Shown: positions 1-8,878, numbered from the stretch's first letter. The stretch: DNA of 48,766 nt from Gemmatimonadota bacterium (GCA_022340755.1 JAJDNI010000188.1:1-48766), one strand, 5' to 3'. The notes: generated from the sequence alone by a model not told the origin. Program-made: numbers and translations.

Positions 1-1
1 A

Positions 2-493
2 GCTCCGGAGCAGCAGCCGAAGCTGGACCTCTCCGCCAGCGGGGGGGAGCAAGGAACGGCCGGAACGACGAACGAGGATCCGGCACCGGGGGGACCGAGC
101 GGGGGTCGGGATGCGGTGGCGCCATCGGAGACGGCCGCCGACGCGTGGAACCGATGGCTGGAGGCCGGCAAGAGTGTTCCGAATGGGCTGTCGGCCTTCC
201 TGCGAGCCGCTCATGTTCGCGATTCCGGCGGGCAGGTTGAGATCGACCTCCCCGCCGGTCCAGCCGTGGAGAGGCTCTCGGACCCGGTGGTGCTGGGGCA
301 GCTGAAGGAGGGGCTGGCCCCCTATCTGGGACGGCGTCCGGAGCTGGTGATCAAGGCACCCGCTGCGGACGCGAACGCCACCTCGCGGATCACGGAGGAG
401 GAGGTTCGCGAAGACACGTTGAAGGCCTTGTACCGCAAGGAACCGCGCTTGGAGCGGGCGGTACAAGAACTCGACCTCGAACTGATGGACTGA
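2..493 (+). CDS. dnaX: DNA polymerase III subunit gamma/tau, C-terminal part
   Basis: This is the last 163 codons of an open frame that enters from the left edge. It opens with a low-complexity Gly/Ala/Pro/Glu linker (about residues 1-40 of the visible part). A small acidic alpha/beta domain follows, containing WNRWLEAG and ending in ELDLELMD. No ATPase domain is visible because the gene is cut. The assignment rests mainly on position: dnaX-ybaB-recR is one of the most conserved bacterial gene orders, and a linker followed by a variable C-terminal domain fits tau. If correct, the protein is the clamp-loader subunit that joins the loader to the polymerase and helicase at the fork. The sequence alone would not identify it. 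Confidence 0.72.
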   Translation, partial: APEQQPKLDLSASGGEQGTAGTTNEDPAPGGPSGGRDAVAPSETAADAWNRWLEAGKSVPNGLSAFLRAAHVRDSGGQVEIDLPAGPAVERLSDPVVLGQLKEGLAPYLGRRPELVIKAPAADANATSRITEEEVREDTLKALYRKEPRLERAVQELDLELMD

Positions 494-557
494 CCCAGCG
501 CCTCGGCCTTGTGAAGCGACACCGGGTCCGGCTCCGCAGGCGGATACGAAAGAAACG

Positions 558-887
558 ATGAATCCGAACCTTCAGCAGATCATGCAGCTCGGCCAGCAGC
601 TTCAGGCGAAGATGGCGAAGCTCCAGGAATCACTCGACTCCGAGAAGATCACGGCCTCCTCCGGGGGGGGCATGGTCACGGTGACGGTGGACGGGAAGGG
701 CGGCGTGAAGGCGGTGCAGATCGATCCGGCCTGTGTGGATCCTCGAGACGTGGAGATGCTGGAGGACCTCGTGCTGGCAGCCGTTTCGGAGGCGCAGGCC
801 AAGGCTCGTGCGCACTACGAGGAGGAGATGCGCAAGGCCACGGGCGGCCTTCCCATCAACCTCCCCGGGATGCCGGGATTGTTCTGA
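558..887 (+). CDS. ybaB: YbaB/EbfC family nucleoid-associated protein
   Basis: A 109-residue protein, the usual length for the family. It begins MNPNLQQIMQLGQQLQAKM, an N-terminal amphipathic helix. A beta-sheet core with GGGMVTVTVDGKGGVKAVQID follows, and the tail ends in GLPINLPGMPGLF; this layout is diagnostic of YbaB/EbfC. Family members form dimers that bind DNA and are thought to influence nucleoid structure and RecF-pathway repair. The gene sits between dnaX and recR, as in many bacteria, 64 bases after dnaX and 25 bases before recR, so cotranscription is likely. Nothing in it is unusual. Confidence 0.95.
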   Translation: MNPNLQQIMQLGQQLQAKMAKLQESLDSEKITASSGGGMVTVTVDGKGGVKAVQIDPACVDPRDVEMLEDLVLAAVSEAQAKARAHYEEEMRKATGGLPINLPGMPGLF

Positions 888-912
888 GCCACCGCTCGGA
901 GGGGGAGTTCGC

Positions 913-1506
913 ATGTCGGTGATCGATCAGCTCACCGGCGAGTTCGCCCGGCTTCCGGGAATCGGCCCGAAGACCGCGTTGCGTCTGGTCCACCACCTGA
1001 TGAAGGGGCCGAAGGACGATGCCCGGCGACTGTCGCGGTCCGTCCTGGAGCTGGCGGAGCGAATCCGGCCGTGCCGGCGTTGCGGGAACTTCTCCGAGCA
1101 CGAATTGTGCGAGGTGTGCACGAACCCGAGACGGGACCCGGGCCTGATCTGCGTGGTCGAGGAGGCGTTCGACGTGGGCGCGATCGAACGAACGGGTCAG
1201 TACGAGGGCCTGTTCCACGTCCTGGGGGGGCGGCTTTCCCCTCTCGACGGGATCGGGCCCGAGGAGCTGGGGGTGGCAGCACTTCTGGAGCGTGTGCGGG
1301 GCGCAGAGGGACAGGTGAGGGAGATCATCATCGCCACGAACTCGAGCGTCGAAGGGGAGGCCACCGCAGTGTACCTGGAGCAGCAGCTGCGCCCGCTCGG
1401 ACCCAGGATCACTCGGCTCGCCCGCGGCATTCCCGTGGGGAGCGACCTCGAATACGTGGACGGCACCACCATCGCGGAGGCTCTGGCGGGCCGTAGGGAG
1501 ATGTGA
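913..1506 (+). CDS. recR: Recombination mediator protein RecR
   Basis: A 197-residue protein of standard RecR length. Visible parts are the N-terminal helix-hairpin-helix (LPGIGPKTALRLVHHL), a four-cysteine zinc finger (CRRCGNFSEHELCEVC) near residues 57-72, and a Toprim domain with VVEE, the GRLSPLDGIGPE segment and the C-terminal ARGIPVGSDLEYVDGTT. RecR acts with RecO and RecF to load RecA on gapped DNA. The frame stays open far upstream through ybaB, but ATG 913 gives the correct N-terminus and follows a purine-rich GGAGGGGG stretch. The stop overlaps the GTG of the next gene by four bases, showing translational coupling. Confidence 0.96.
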   Translation: MSVIDQLTGEFARLPGIGPKTALRLVHHLMKGPKDDARRLSRSVLELAERIRPCRRCGNFSEHELCEVCTNPRRDPGLICVVEEAFDVGAIERTGQYEGLFHVLGGRLSPLDGIGPEELGVAALLERVRGAEGQVREIIIATNSSVEGEATAVYLEQQLRPLGPRITRLARGIPVGSDLEYVDGTTIAEALAGRREM

Positions 1507-1823
1507 GCGTGAACTCGAAGCTGAAGGTAGCCGGAATCACGATCCTGGCGGCCGCTGCGGCGGGTGCCATCGCCGCGCTCATCGTGCGCGACCAGATCTC
1601 CCGCCACCAGCGCAACCTCTTCAGCTCCTCCGCCCTGCGTCGCCTGGCGGCGCTGGGACACATGGCCAAGGAGGCCGCGTCGGTCGACAACATCCGCCTG
1701 CTCCGGGACTTCATCGCGTGGGAGCCGCGCCGGCTGCTGCGGGAACGGGCGGCGGCCATCGTCAGGAGGATGGAGTTGGAAGCGGCCGAAAGCGCCGTCG
1801 CTGCGGATCAGGGCGCGGCCTGA
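1503..1823 (+). CDS. Small membrane-anchored protein of unknown function
   Basis: A 106-residue protein starting at a GTG inside the recR stop region; a second GTG six bases later is also possible. One N-terminal hydrophobic segment (about residues 8-26, rich in Ala and Ile) should act as a membrane anchor. The remaining 80 residues are charged and probably helical, with many Arg, Leu and Ala. No catalytic motif is visible and I do not recognise the family. Overlap with recR argues that it is a real gene of this operon. The gene before mglA could have a role at the membrane, but nothing in the sequence shows it. Confidence 0.7.
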   Translation: MSVNSKLKVAGITILAAAAAGAIAALIVRDQISRHQRNLFSSSALRRLAALGHMAKEAASVDNIRLLRDFIAWEPRRLLRERAAAIVRRMELEAAESAVAADQGAA

Positions 1824-2004
1824 TTTGCCGATCCTGACTCCGGCGGTGGCTCTCTTCGCGTTCTCGGGCCCCTCTCGCGCGGTCGGGATTCCCCGTACAT
1901 TGGTGCGAACGCGGTGGCTGAGTAGCTTTTGGCCCGACGGATCCAGCATCCTTGGGAGTCCAGGTGGTTTCCACGCTCGAAAGGACGGGAGGTAGCGTCG
2001 GCCG

Positions 2005-2583
2005 ATGTCGATGATCAACTACGCTTCCCGTGAGATCAACTGCAAGCTCGTGTACTACGGCACGGGCCTGGGAGGGAAGACCACCAACCTCGAGTACATC
2101 TACTCGCGCGTGAAGCCGGATACCAAGGGGAAGATGATCTCCCTGGCCACGGAGACCGAGCGCACTCTGTTCTTCGACTTCCTGCCCATCGACCTCGGGG
2201 AGGTCCGTGGCTTCAAGACGCGCTTCCACCTGTACACCGTTCCGGGGCAGGTGTACTACAACGCCAGCAGACGGCTGATCCTGAAGGGCGTCGACGGCCT
2301 GATCTTCGTGGCCGATTCGCAGGTCACTCGAGCGGAAGCCAACATCGAGGCGATGCACAACCTCTACGAGAACCTCGAGACCTACGGCTACGACCTTCAG
2401 ACGATTCCCTTCGCCATCCAGTACAACAAGCGGGACATGCCCAACACCATGGCGGTGGAGGAGCTTCGCGCCCAGATCAATCCCATGGGCGTCCCCGACT
2501 TCGAGGCGGTGGCCATCGAGGGAAGTGGGGTCTTCGAGACTCTGCAGACGGTCAGCAAGCTGGTCGTCCAGAACCTCAACTGA
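2005..2583 (+). CDS. mglA: MglA-type Ras-like small GTPase
   Basis: A 192-residue GTPase that matches MglA over its full length. Visible elements are the P-loop GTGLGGKT (residues 19-26), the TVPGQ switch-II motif (78-82) and the NKRD guanine-specificity motif (141-144). In Myxococcus and Thermus, MglA-GTP marks a cell pole and organises motility or envelope machinery, with MglB as its GAP. No MglB-type roadblock gene is next to it here. The gene instead lies between a small membrane protein and pgsA in a housekeeping cluster. It follows a 181-base spacer and a GGAGG site, so it may have its own promoter. The GTPase family is certain; the cellular role is not. Confidence 0.93.
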   Translation: MSMINYASREINCKLVYYGTGLGGKTTNLEYIYSRVKPDTKGKMISLATETERTLFFDFLPIDLGEVRGFKTRFHLYTVPGQVYYNASRRLILKGVDGLIFVADSQVTRAEANIEAMHNLYENLETYGYDLQTIPFAIQYNKRDMPNTMAVEELRAQINPMGVPDFEAVAIEGSGVFETLQTVSKLVVQNLN

Positions 2584-2593
2584 GTTCGGCGCC

Positions 2594-3241
2594 ATGCCAG
2601 GGCGGCGGCTGACCCTTCCGAACATCATCACCTTCGCGAGGATCGCGGCCTGTCCTGCGATCTTCTTCCTCGCCCTCTCTCCGGGAGTGGGTGCGCGGAT
2701 CTGGGCCTTCGTGCTGTTCGTCGCCGCCGGGCTGTCCGACCTGTGGGACGGCTATCTCGCCAGGCGGTACGGTTGGGTCACCGACATGGGGAAGCTGCTC
2801 GATCCTCTGGCGGACAAGTTGCTGCTCGTGGCGACCTTCGTGCCGTTCTACATCTTGTCGCATCAGTCGAACCCGCTGGGGCGGGTCCCGTGGTGGGGCG
2901 TGCTGCCGGGGTGGGTCATCCTGGTCGTCTTCGGCCGGGAGATACTCATCACGGTCTTTCGCGGCTATGCGGCACGCCGCGGCATCGTCATCGCAGCCGG
3001 GATCGCCGGGAAGCGAAAGGCCCTGCTGCAATCCCTGTTCTCCGGAGGCCTCCTGGCGTGGTACCCTCTCGTCATGATCGCGCGAACGCGCGAATGGGGG
3101 GACCTCGGAGCGTGGCACGCGTGGAAGGCCTTCCACGGCGCCTGGGTCGGTGTGACGCTGGCCCTGGCCATTGTCCTTACGATCTACTCGATGCTGGACT
3201 ACCTGTGGCGCTATCGGTCCGTCGTGGGGATAAGGGATTGA
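2594..3241 (+). CDS. pgsA: CDP-diacylglycerol--glycerol-3-phosphate 3-phosphatidyltransferase
   Basis: A 215-residue integral membrane enzyme. It carries the complete CDP-alcohol phosphotransferase signature: DLWDGYLARR followed by the spaced GKLLDPLADK, giving the D-x2-DG-x2-AR-x8-G-x3-D-x3-D pattern near residues 49-74. The N-terminal LTLPNIITFARI is typical of PgsA, which makes phosphatidylglycerophosphate for phosphatidylglycerol and cardiolipin. Several further hydrophobic helices follow. ATG 2594 is ten bases after the mglA stop and gives the canonical N-terminus; the frame also extends upstream inside mglA. The length is slightly over the usual 180-200 because of an extended loop near residues 85-110. 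PssA is less likely given the N-terminus. Confidence 0.88.
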   Translation: MPGRRLTLPNIITFARIAACPAIFFLALSPGVGARIWAFVLFVAAGLSDLWDGYLARRYGWVTDMGKLLDPLADKLLLVATFVPFYILSHQSNPLGRVPWWGVLPGWVILVVFGREILITVFRGYAARRGIVIAAGIAGKRKALLQSLFSGGLLAWYPLVMIARTREWGDLGAWHAWKAFHGAWVGVTLALAIVLTIYSMLDYLWRYRSVVGIRD

Positions 3242-3256
3242 CGAGGTAGTCGGGGC

Positions 3257-4549
3257 ATGTCCTCCTCTGGAAAGGCGACCGTCGGAGCCACCGTGGTGAC
3301 GGTGGGGGACGAGCTTCTCCTGGGACAGACCGTCGACACCAATGCCGCTTGGCTCGGGAGGGAGCTGGCCTCCCGAGGAGTGCGGGTGCTAAGGCGGTGG
3401 ACGGTGGCGGACGACACCCAGGAGATTCGCAGCGCCGTGGCCGCGGCCACCCGGGATGCGGATCTGGTGGTGGTCACGGGTGGTCTGGGCCCTACTCCCG
3501 ACGACATGACGCGTGATGTCGTCGCCGAGCTTCTCGGGTTGCCACTCATCGAGGACCACGACGTCCTCGACCGCATCCGGGCCCGGTATCATGAGGCGGG
3601 CATGGGGAAGCCGCCCGAGTCGACGCGGCGGCTGGCCCAGGTTCCGAAGGGCGCCCGCAAGCTGACGAATCCGCACGGGACGGCTCCGGGCCTCGCGATG
3701 GAGGCCGAGGGGGGAGCGCTGGTGGTGCTCCTTCCGGGGATTCCGAGGGAGCTTCGCGGCATCTTCCTGGGTGACCTCGATGCGCTCTTGAGCCACCGCT
3801 TCGGAAGCCGGCTCCCGCCGGTCCACCTGCACCTCGTGCATACCACGGGGATTCCAGAGTCGAGGCTGGCCCAGCGGGTTGCGGAGAAGCTTCCCGACGG
3901 CGCGGCACCCGCGAGCCTCGCGTTTCTTCCGGATGTCCGGGGGGTGGATCTGCGATTCACCATGCATGGCCTGTCGGAAGCGGACGCGGAGGACCACGTC
4001 CGTGTGCTGGAGGACACGCTCCGGGAGGTTCTGGAGCCCTGGCGGTTCGAAGCAGGCAGCGGCGACCTGGCGGAGGCGGTGGCCGCGGCCCTACGCATGC
4101 GCGGCAAGCTCCTGGCGGTGGCGGAGAGCTGCACCGGGGGGCTGGTGATGAAGCGCCTCACGGACGTTCCAGGGGCCTCGGATGTGCTGGTGGGTGGCGT
4201 CGTCGCCTACGCCAACGAGGTTAAGGCGGGTGTCCTGGGGGTCGACGCCGTCGTTCTGGCCCGGGAGGGCGCGGTGTCGGAAGCCGTGGCCCGGGGGATG
4301 GCACTGGAGGTGGCGCACAGTCTGCACGCCGATGCGGGCATTGGGGTGACCGGAGTCGCGGGGCCCGGAGGTGGTACGGACGCCAAGCCCGTCGGCACCG
4401 TCTGGTACGCCGCGGCTCTCGACGGCAGGTCGGTGACGAAGATGGAACGCTTCCCCGGGGATCGAGAGTCCGTACGAGAGCGGGCCGGCCAGGCCGCTCT
4501 CTTCCTGCTCCTCCGGTTGTTGGACGGGCGTATTTCGCCGGACGATTGA
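3257..4549 (+). CDS. cinA: CinA family protein (nucleotide pyrophosphatase / NMN amidohydrolase)
   Basis: A 430-residue two-domain protein of full CinA length. The N-terminal MoCF-like domain shows VGDELLLGQTVDTNAAWL and GGLGPTPDDMTRD, typical of the COG1058 pyrophosphatase. The C-terminal PncC-type domain, from about residue 270, shows AESCTGGL and GVTGVAGPGGGTDAKPVGTV, the signature of nicotinamide-mononucleotide deamidase. The protein is thought to salvage pyridine nucleotides by hydrolysing NMN amide. It starts 15 bases after pgsA, and pgsA-cinA adjacency is common. Both domains look complete, with no missing motif. Confidence 0.95.
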   Translation: MSSSGKATVGATVVTVGDELLLGQTVDTNAAWLGRELASRGVRVLRRWTVADDTQEIRSAVAAATRDADLVVVTGGLGPTPDDMTRDVVAELLGLPLIEDHDVLDRIRARYHEAGMGKPPESTRRLAQVPKGARKLTNPHGTAPGLAMEAEGGALVVLLPGIPRELRGIFLGDLDALLSHRFGSRLPPVHLHLVHTTGIPESRLAQRVAEKLPDGAAPASLAFLPDVRGVDLRFTMHGLSEADAEDHVRVLEDTLREVLEPWRFEAGSGDLAEAVAAALRMRGKLLAVAESCTGGLVMKRLTDVPGASDVLVGGVVAYANEVKAGVLGVDAVVLAREGAVSEAVARGMALEVAHSLHADAGIGVTGVAGPGGGTDAKPVGTVWYAAALDGRSVTKMERFPGDRESVRERAGQAALFLLLRLLDGRISPDD

Positions 4550-4643
4550 CCCTCCGGGGCTGAAGCCGGGCCTCAGGGATGGTATCTTCTACGGCCGGCC
4601 ACCTGGTAGGCCCCTGCGTGGCGACCGACGTGAACCGCAGAAC

Positions 4644-5312
4644 ATGACTATGACCGATTCCGTATCGAACACCGACGAGCTCGAGCCCCGGGAGGAGGCT
4701 GCGGCTTCCTCCGAGGACGCGGGAGAAGACGATACCCCCAACGCACAGGAGCGGGCGGGAGAAGACCTGGTGGACGGCGGTGGGGAGGCCGACGAGTCCC
4801 TGGGCGAAGAGGAAGAGGCCCCCGACGCGGACGAGGTGGTGGGGGAGTCCCTCGATACGGAGCTGCTGTCCCTCCGGGAGGATTTCGAGGCCCTCAACGA
4901 CCGTCACCTCAGGTTGGCGGCGGAGTTCAACAACTACCGCCGGCGCGTCGAACAGGAGCGCCTCGACCTGTGGATCCGGGCCCAATCCGACCTGATGGGG
5001 AAGCTCCTCGACGTTCTGGATGACCTCCAGCGCGTCGCCGGCCTCGACCTGACGAATGCCACGGTGGAGGGCATCATGGAGGGGATCGACCTCGTGGAGC
5101 GGAAGTTCCTGCGCGTCCTGGGGGAGGTGGGCGTGGAGGTCATCGACCCCGTCGGGGAGGCCTTCGATCCGGCGTTCATGGAGGCGATGATGATCGAGCC
5201 CGTGGAGTCCGAGGACGACGACGACCGGGTGGCGAGGGTGTTCCAGAAGGGCTACACGCTGAAAGGCCAACTCATCCGCCCGGCGCGTGTGAGCGTGCAC
5301 AAGCACGGCTGA
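4644..5312 (+). CDS. grpE: Nucleotide exchange factor GrpE
   Basis: A 222-residue protein. The first 75 residues are very acidic and low in complexity (many Glu, Asp, Ala). A long coiled-coil helix follows (LREDFEALNDRHLRLAAEFNNYRRR), then the beta-rich head with the family hallmarks VEVIDPVGEAFDP and VFQKGYTLKGQLIRPARV. GrpE releases ADP from DnaK and is the thermosensor of the system. The ATG at 4650 is an equally possible start. dnaJ follows after seven bases; neither dnaK nor hrcA is in this window. I see no CIRCE element upstream. Confidence 0.95.
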   Translation: MTMTDSVSNTDELEPREEAAASSEDAGEDDTPNAQERAGEDLVDGGGEADESLGEEEEAPDADEVVGESLDTELLSLREDFEALNDRHLRLAAEFNNYRRRVEQERLDLWIRAQSDLMGKLLDVLDDLQRVAGLDLTNATVEGIMEGIDLVERKFLRVLGEVGVEVIDPVGEAFDPAFMEAMMIEPVESEDDDDRVARVFQKGYTLKGQLIRPARVSVHKHG

Positions 5313-5319
5313 CCCGACC

Positions 5320-6447
5320 ATGGCTGCCGCGAAGAAGGACTTCTACGAGGTCCTGGGGGTGCCGGAGAAGGCGAGTGCCGACGAGATCAAGAAGGCATAT
5401 CGCAAGCTTGCGAAACAGTACCACCCCGACGCCAATCCGGGGAATCCGCAGGCCGCCGAGCGGTTCAAGGAGATCGGCGAGGCGTATTCGGTGCTCTCGA
5501 ACCCGGAGAAACGCAAGCAGTACGACAACATGAAGCGTCTGGGTGCGTTCGGCTTCGGACGCGGTCCGACGACGTCGTCGCGGCCGGGCACAGGTGGATT
5601 CCAGTCGGAGCCCGGCTTCTCCTTCGAGGATCTCCAGGGTGGGTTCGGAAACCTCTCCGACCTGTTCTCGTCGCTCTTCGACCGCGGGAAGAAACCAAGC
5701 CATGGGCCCCGGCGCCGTGGTCCCCAGCAGGGTCAGCACGTGGAGTACGTGGTGGAAATCCCGTTCCTCACGGCGGCTCAGGGCGGGAAGGTATCCCTGG
5801 AAGTGGCCATCACGGAGGACTGCGCGACCTGTGGGGGTACGGGGGCCAAGCCGGGCACGACGTTGAAGACGTGCTCGGAGTGCGGCGGCTCGGGGAATGT
5901 CGCATTCGGCCAGGGGGGATTCGCTGTGAAGCGGCCTTGTCCGGCGTGCTTCGGACGCGGGAAGATCCCTCAGACACCGTGTCCCTCGTGCGATGGCCGC
6001 GGGACGGTACGCCAGAGCCGGAAGGTCCAGATCAGCGTCCCGGCGGGGGTGGACACGGGCTCCAAGGTCCGGCTGTCCGGGCAGGGAGAGCGGGGCAGGG
6101 ACGGCGGCAAGCCCGGCGACCTCCTCATCACGTTCCGGGTGCAGCCGCACCGTTTCTTCCGGCGCGATGGGCTCGACATCCACGTCACCGTGCCGATCAA
6201 CATCGTGCAGGCGACCCTCGGCTCGAAGATCCGCGTCAGGACGATCCAGGGGAAGAAGGTGGTCCTGAAGATCCCCTCGGGGACCCAGAGCGGCACGCGC
6301 TTCCGCATCCGTGGGCAGGGGATCGAGAAGCCGGATCGGGTGGGCGACCAGTACGTCGAGGTGAAGATCGAGGTGCCGGAGAAGCTCTCCGAGGCCGAGC
6401 TCAAGGCCATGGAGGAGTTCGCCCAGGCGACGGGGATGAAGCACTGA
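5320..6447 (+). CDS. dnaJ: Molecular chaperone DnaJ
   Basis: A 375-residue type-I Hsp40. The J domain occupies about residues 6-70 with the essential HPD at 35-37. A Gly/Phe-rich stretch runs from about 75 to 120. The zinc-binding domain has all four repeats (CATCGGTG, CSECGGSG, CPACFGRG, CPSCDGRG). Two beta-barrel substrate domains follow, with a terminal dimerisation helix. DnaJ delivers unfolded clients to DnaK and triggers ATP hydrolysis through HPD. It is seven bases downstream of grpE, so the two are clearly coexpressed. Confidence 0.97.
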   Translation: MAAAKKDFYEVLGVPEKASADEIKKAYRKLAKQYHPDANPGNPQAAERFKEIGEAYSVLSNPEKRKQYDNMKRLGAFGFGRGPTTSSRPGTGGFQSEPGFSFEDLQGGFGNLSDLFSSLFDRGKKPSHGPRRRGPQQGQHVEYVVEIPFLTAAQGGKVSLEVAITEDCATCGGTGAKPGTTLKTCSECGGSGNVAFGQGGFAVKRPCPACFGRGKIPQTPCPSCDGRGTVRQSRKVQISVPAGVDTGSKVRLSGQGERGRDGGKPGDLLITFRVQPHRFFRRDGLDIHVTVPINIVQATLGSKIRVRTIQGKKVVLKIPSGTQSGTRFRIRGQGIEKPDRVGDQYVEVKIEVPEKLSEAELKAMEEFAQATGMKH

Positions 6448-6528
6448 CGGGAGCGGAGGGGTCGAAGCGGCCACGCGCTGCGCGCCAGCGGCGCGCGGGC
6501 GCGCTGCTCGACGAATCTGGGTGAACCG

Positions 6529-7620
6529 CTAGGCCGAGGCCGCCTGGCTTCGTGCCGCGGCGATGAGGCCGCCTCCCAGAACTCGCTCGCCGTCGAAGAC
6601 CACCGCGGACTGCCCGGGAGTCACCGCTGCCGTGCGCGTCTGCAGGGTGAGACCGAGGGTGTCGCCTGTCACTGCCATCGTCGCCGGCACCGGCCTGGCG
6701 CGATGACGCAGCTGGACGTGAACCGACGAGCCGTCCGGCGGGGGCTGAGCGAGCCAGTTGAGATGGCCGACCTCCACGTAGTTGCTGAGCGTTTCCTCGC
6801 GGGTGCCCACCACGACGTCCCGTGACTCCGGCCGGATCTCGAGGACGAACATCGCCTCAGGGAATCCGCCGCCGAGTCCCTTGCGCTGGCCCACGGTGAA
6901 GCCGGCGTACCCCGAATGTCGGCCCAGCACGTTGCCCTGCCGATCGACCAGGAGGCCGGGCTCCAGCGCGGGATGTACGGGTCCGAGGCGCCGCTCGAGG
7001 AGATCGCGGTAGTCGCCTGTGGGGACGAAGCAGATCTCCTGGGACTCCGGCTTGTCGGCGGTGGTCAGCCTCAGTGCGCGCGCACGGGAGCGCACTTCGG
7101 GCTTCGTGAGGTCACCCAGCGGGAACAGGAGGGATGGGAGGAGCTGGGGTGGCAGTCCCCACAGGAAATACGCCTGGTCCTTGCGTTCGTCCCTTCCCCG
7201 GAGAAGGGCAGACTCCCCCCTGCGGTGCTCGATGCGCACGTAGTGGCCGGAGGCGATGCGGTCGCACCCAAGAGCGCGTCCGCGTGCCATGAGGTCGCGG
7301 AACTTGGTGTTCGAATTGCAGCGCACACAGGGATTGGGCGTACGACCCTGCCCGTACTCGGACACGAAGTCGTCGATCACGTCGCGGGTGAACTCTTCCT
7401 CGACGTCGAAGACGAAATGGGGAATCCCGAGAGCCGCCGCCACGCGCTGGGCGTCGGCGATGCCATCCAGGCCGCAACACGTCTTCCCGTGTCCCGGCAC
7501 CTCGCCATAGCAGAAGGTCTTCATGGTCACCCCGACCACTTCGTGACCCGCTTCCACCAGAAGAGCGGCCGCCACGGAAGAGTCCACTCCACCGGACATC
7601 GCGACGAGGACCCGGCTCAT
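6529..7620 (-). CDS. mnmA: tRNA-specific 2-thiouridylase MnmA
   Basis: A 363-residue protein. It has the PP-loop SGGVDSS (residues 9-15), the NPCVRCN motif with Cys98 and Cys101, and a second catalytic cysteine in SQEICFVPTGD near residue 195. It ends in a typical C-terminal barrel (AVTPGQSAVVFDGERVLGGG). The enzyme adenylates U34 of tRNA Lys, Glu and Gln and inserts sulfur as persulfide. Its ATG overlaps the stop of the upstream cysteine desulfurase by four bases, so the sulfur donor and user are translationally coupled. A short Cys-rich insert (CYGEVPGHGKTCCG, residues 37-50) occurs in the known CC-type subgroup. Confidence 0.96.
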   Translation of the reverse strand: MSRVLVAMSGGVDSSVAAALLVEAGHEVVGVTMKTFCYGEVPGHGKTCCGLDGIADAQRVAAALGIPHFVFDVEEEFTRDVIDDFVSEYGQGRTPNPCVRCNSNTKFRDLMARGRALGCDRIASGHYVRIEHRRGESALLRGRDERKDQAYFLWGLPPQLLPSLLFPLGDLTKPEVRSRARALRLTTADKPESQEICFVPTGDYRDLLERRLGPVHPALEPGLLVDRQGNVLGRHSGYAGFTVGQRKGLGGGFPEAMFVLEIRPESRDVVVGTREETLSNYVEVGHLNWLAQPPPDGSSVHVQLRHRARPVPATMAVTGDTLGLTLQTRTAAVTPGQSAVVFDGERVLGGGLIAAARSQAASA

Positions 7621-8774
7621 GCGCCCCCCGCCGCACGGATGCGGGCCACGGTGGCAGCGGTGACCGTGGCGGCGCGTACGATGTCCTCTTCCGTCGTGGA
7701 TCGCCCTACGGAAAAGCGCACGACGGCGTGGGAATCGTCCTCACCATAAAGCGCGGCGATGACGTGGCTGGTGCTCGAGCCGCCGCTGGAGCACGCGGAG
7801 CCTCCGGACGTGGCGATGCCCTCCAGGTCGAGTGCGGCGCGCAGCGCCTGGCCGTCCAGGTCGGGGATCCCCACGCTCGTGATGTGCGGCGCCCTGGGCG
7901 CCTTCTCACCGTGGATCCTCAACCCGGGAACAGAGCCTATCAGATGGCCCTCCAGAGCCTCCCGGAGCGCCTGAAGTCGGGGGGCCTCGACCGTCCTTTC
8001 CGTCACCGCGAGCTCCAGAGCGGTGGCGAACCCGACCGCGCCGGCGACGTCCTCGGTTCCTGGCCGGAGGCTTCGCTCCTGCCCGCCGCCATGGAGGAGT
8101 GGAGAGAGGTGCGTGCCCCCCCGCACGTAGAGCAGGCCTGTTCCCTTGGGCCCGTAGATCTTGTGCCCGGCCAGGGTGAGGAGGTCCACCGCTACCTCAT
8201 CCATCCGGATCGGGACCTTACCTGCCGCCTGGACCGCGTCGCTGTGGAGGGTGGCACCGGCCGCGGACGTTCGGGCTGCGACCTCGGGTACCGGCATCAC
8301 CATCCCGGTCTCGTTGTTCACCCACATGAGGGACGTCAACGTCGGACCCTCGGCGAGCGCCCTCTCGAGGGGGGCGGTATCCAACGACCCGTCGGGAGCC
8401 ACGGGAAGGATGACCAGCCTGCCCGCTTCCCGAGCCGTGACGTGACGCGCGGCATCCAGCACGGCATGGTGCTCGACAGCGCTGATCACGAGCGTGGGAG
8501 TCAGCCCGTCGCCCCTGAGGCGTGCCACGAAACCCAGGATCGCGAGGTTGTCGGACTCGGTGCCGCCTCTGGTGAAGTAGGTCTCCGAGGGATCGGCCCC
8601 CAACTGTTCGGCACAACGTGCCCGAGCGCTCGCGAGGGCCTCGGCGGCCTCCCGTCCCCAGCGGTGCTGGCTGGAGGGATTGCCGAACACGCCCTCCAGA
8701 TAGGGGGCCATCGCCGCGCCGACTTCCTCGCGGAGCGGTGTTGTGGCGGCGTGGTCGAGGTAGATGAGGCTCAT
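7617..8774 (-). CDS. iscS: Cysteine desulfurase, IscS/NifS type
   Basis: A 385-residue PLP enzyme. The N-terminal YLDHAATTP is the family start. The PLP lysine is Lys205 in LAGHKIYGPKGTG, and the catalytic Cys328 lies in SGGSACSSG within the long mobile loop of group-I desulfurases. It removes sulfur from cysteine as an enzyme-bound persulfide for thio-tRNA and iron-sulfur cluster synthesis. It is first in a two-gene unit with mnmA, so thiouridine synthesis is at least one of its uses. No iscU, iscR or fdx is nearby. A second, different class-V desulfurase lies at 36186. Confidence 0.94.
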   Translation of the reverse strand: MSLIYLDHAATTPLREEVGAAMAPYLEGVFGNPSSQHRWGREAAEALASARARCAEQLGADPSETYFTRGGTESDNLAILGFVARLRGDGLTPTLVISAVEHHAVLDAARHVTAREAGRLVILPVAPDGSLDTAPLERALAEGPTLTSLMWVNNETGMVMPVPEVAARTSAAGATLHSDAVQAAGKVPIRMDEVAVDLLTLAGHKIYGPKGTGLLYVRGGTHLSPLLHGGGQERSLRPGTEDVAGAVGFATALELAVTERTVEAPRLQALREALEGHLIGSVPGLRIHGEKAPRAPHITSVGIPDLDGQALRAALDLEGIATSGGSACSSGGSSTSHVIAALYGEDDSHAVVRFSVGRSTTEEDIVRAATVTAATVARIRAAGGA

Positions 8775-8865
8775 GGGCAGTCTTTCGCGTTCTCAAAGGT
8801 CGTCCGAGTGGAAGGCGCCTCCGGGCTTCGGAGCGTCCGTTGGCGCCCTCGGACGAGAGGGTCCT

Positions 8866-8878
8866 AACTTAACAAGTT
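8866..8878. promoter_or_regulatory. Short palindrome in iscS upstream region
   Basis: AACTT-AAC-AAGTT is a perfect 5-bp inverted repeat in an AT-rich patch about 92 bases upstream of the iscS start, within the 293-base divergent spacer. It could be an operator or promoter core for iscS-mnmA. No well-spaced -35/-10 pair is visible. The rest of the spacer shows nothing recognisable. Confidence 0.25.

Noticed and set aside
4546-4588. TTGACC and TATCTT as a promoter before grpE
   Set aside because: The two boxes are separated by 31 bases, too far for a sigma-70 promoter. No CIRCE repeat was found either.
6480-6496. Hairpin between dnaJ and mnmA as a terminator
   Set aside because: The stem is only 7 bp of alternating GC with a 3-base loop and no T tract. 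Such repeats arise easily at this base composition, so it was not called.
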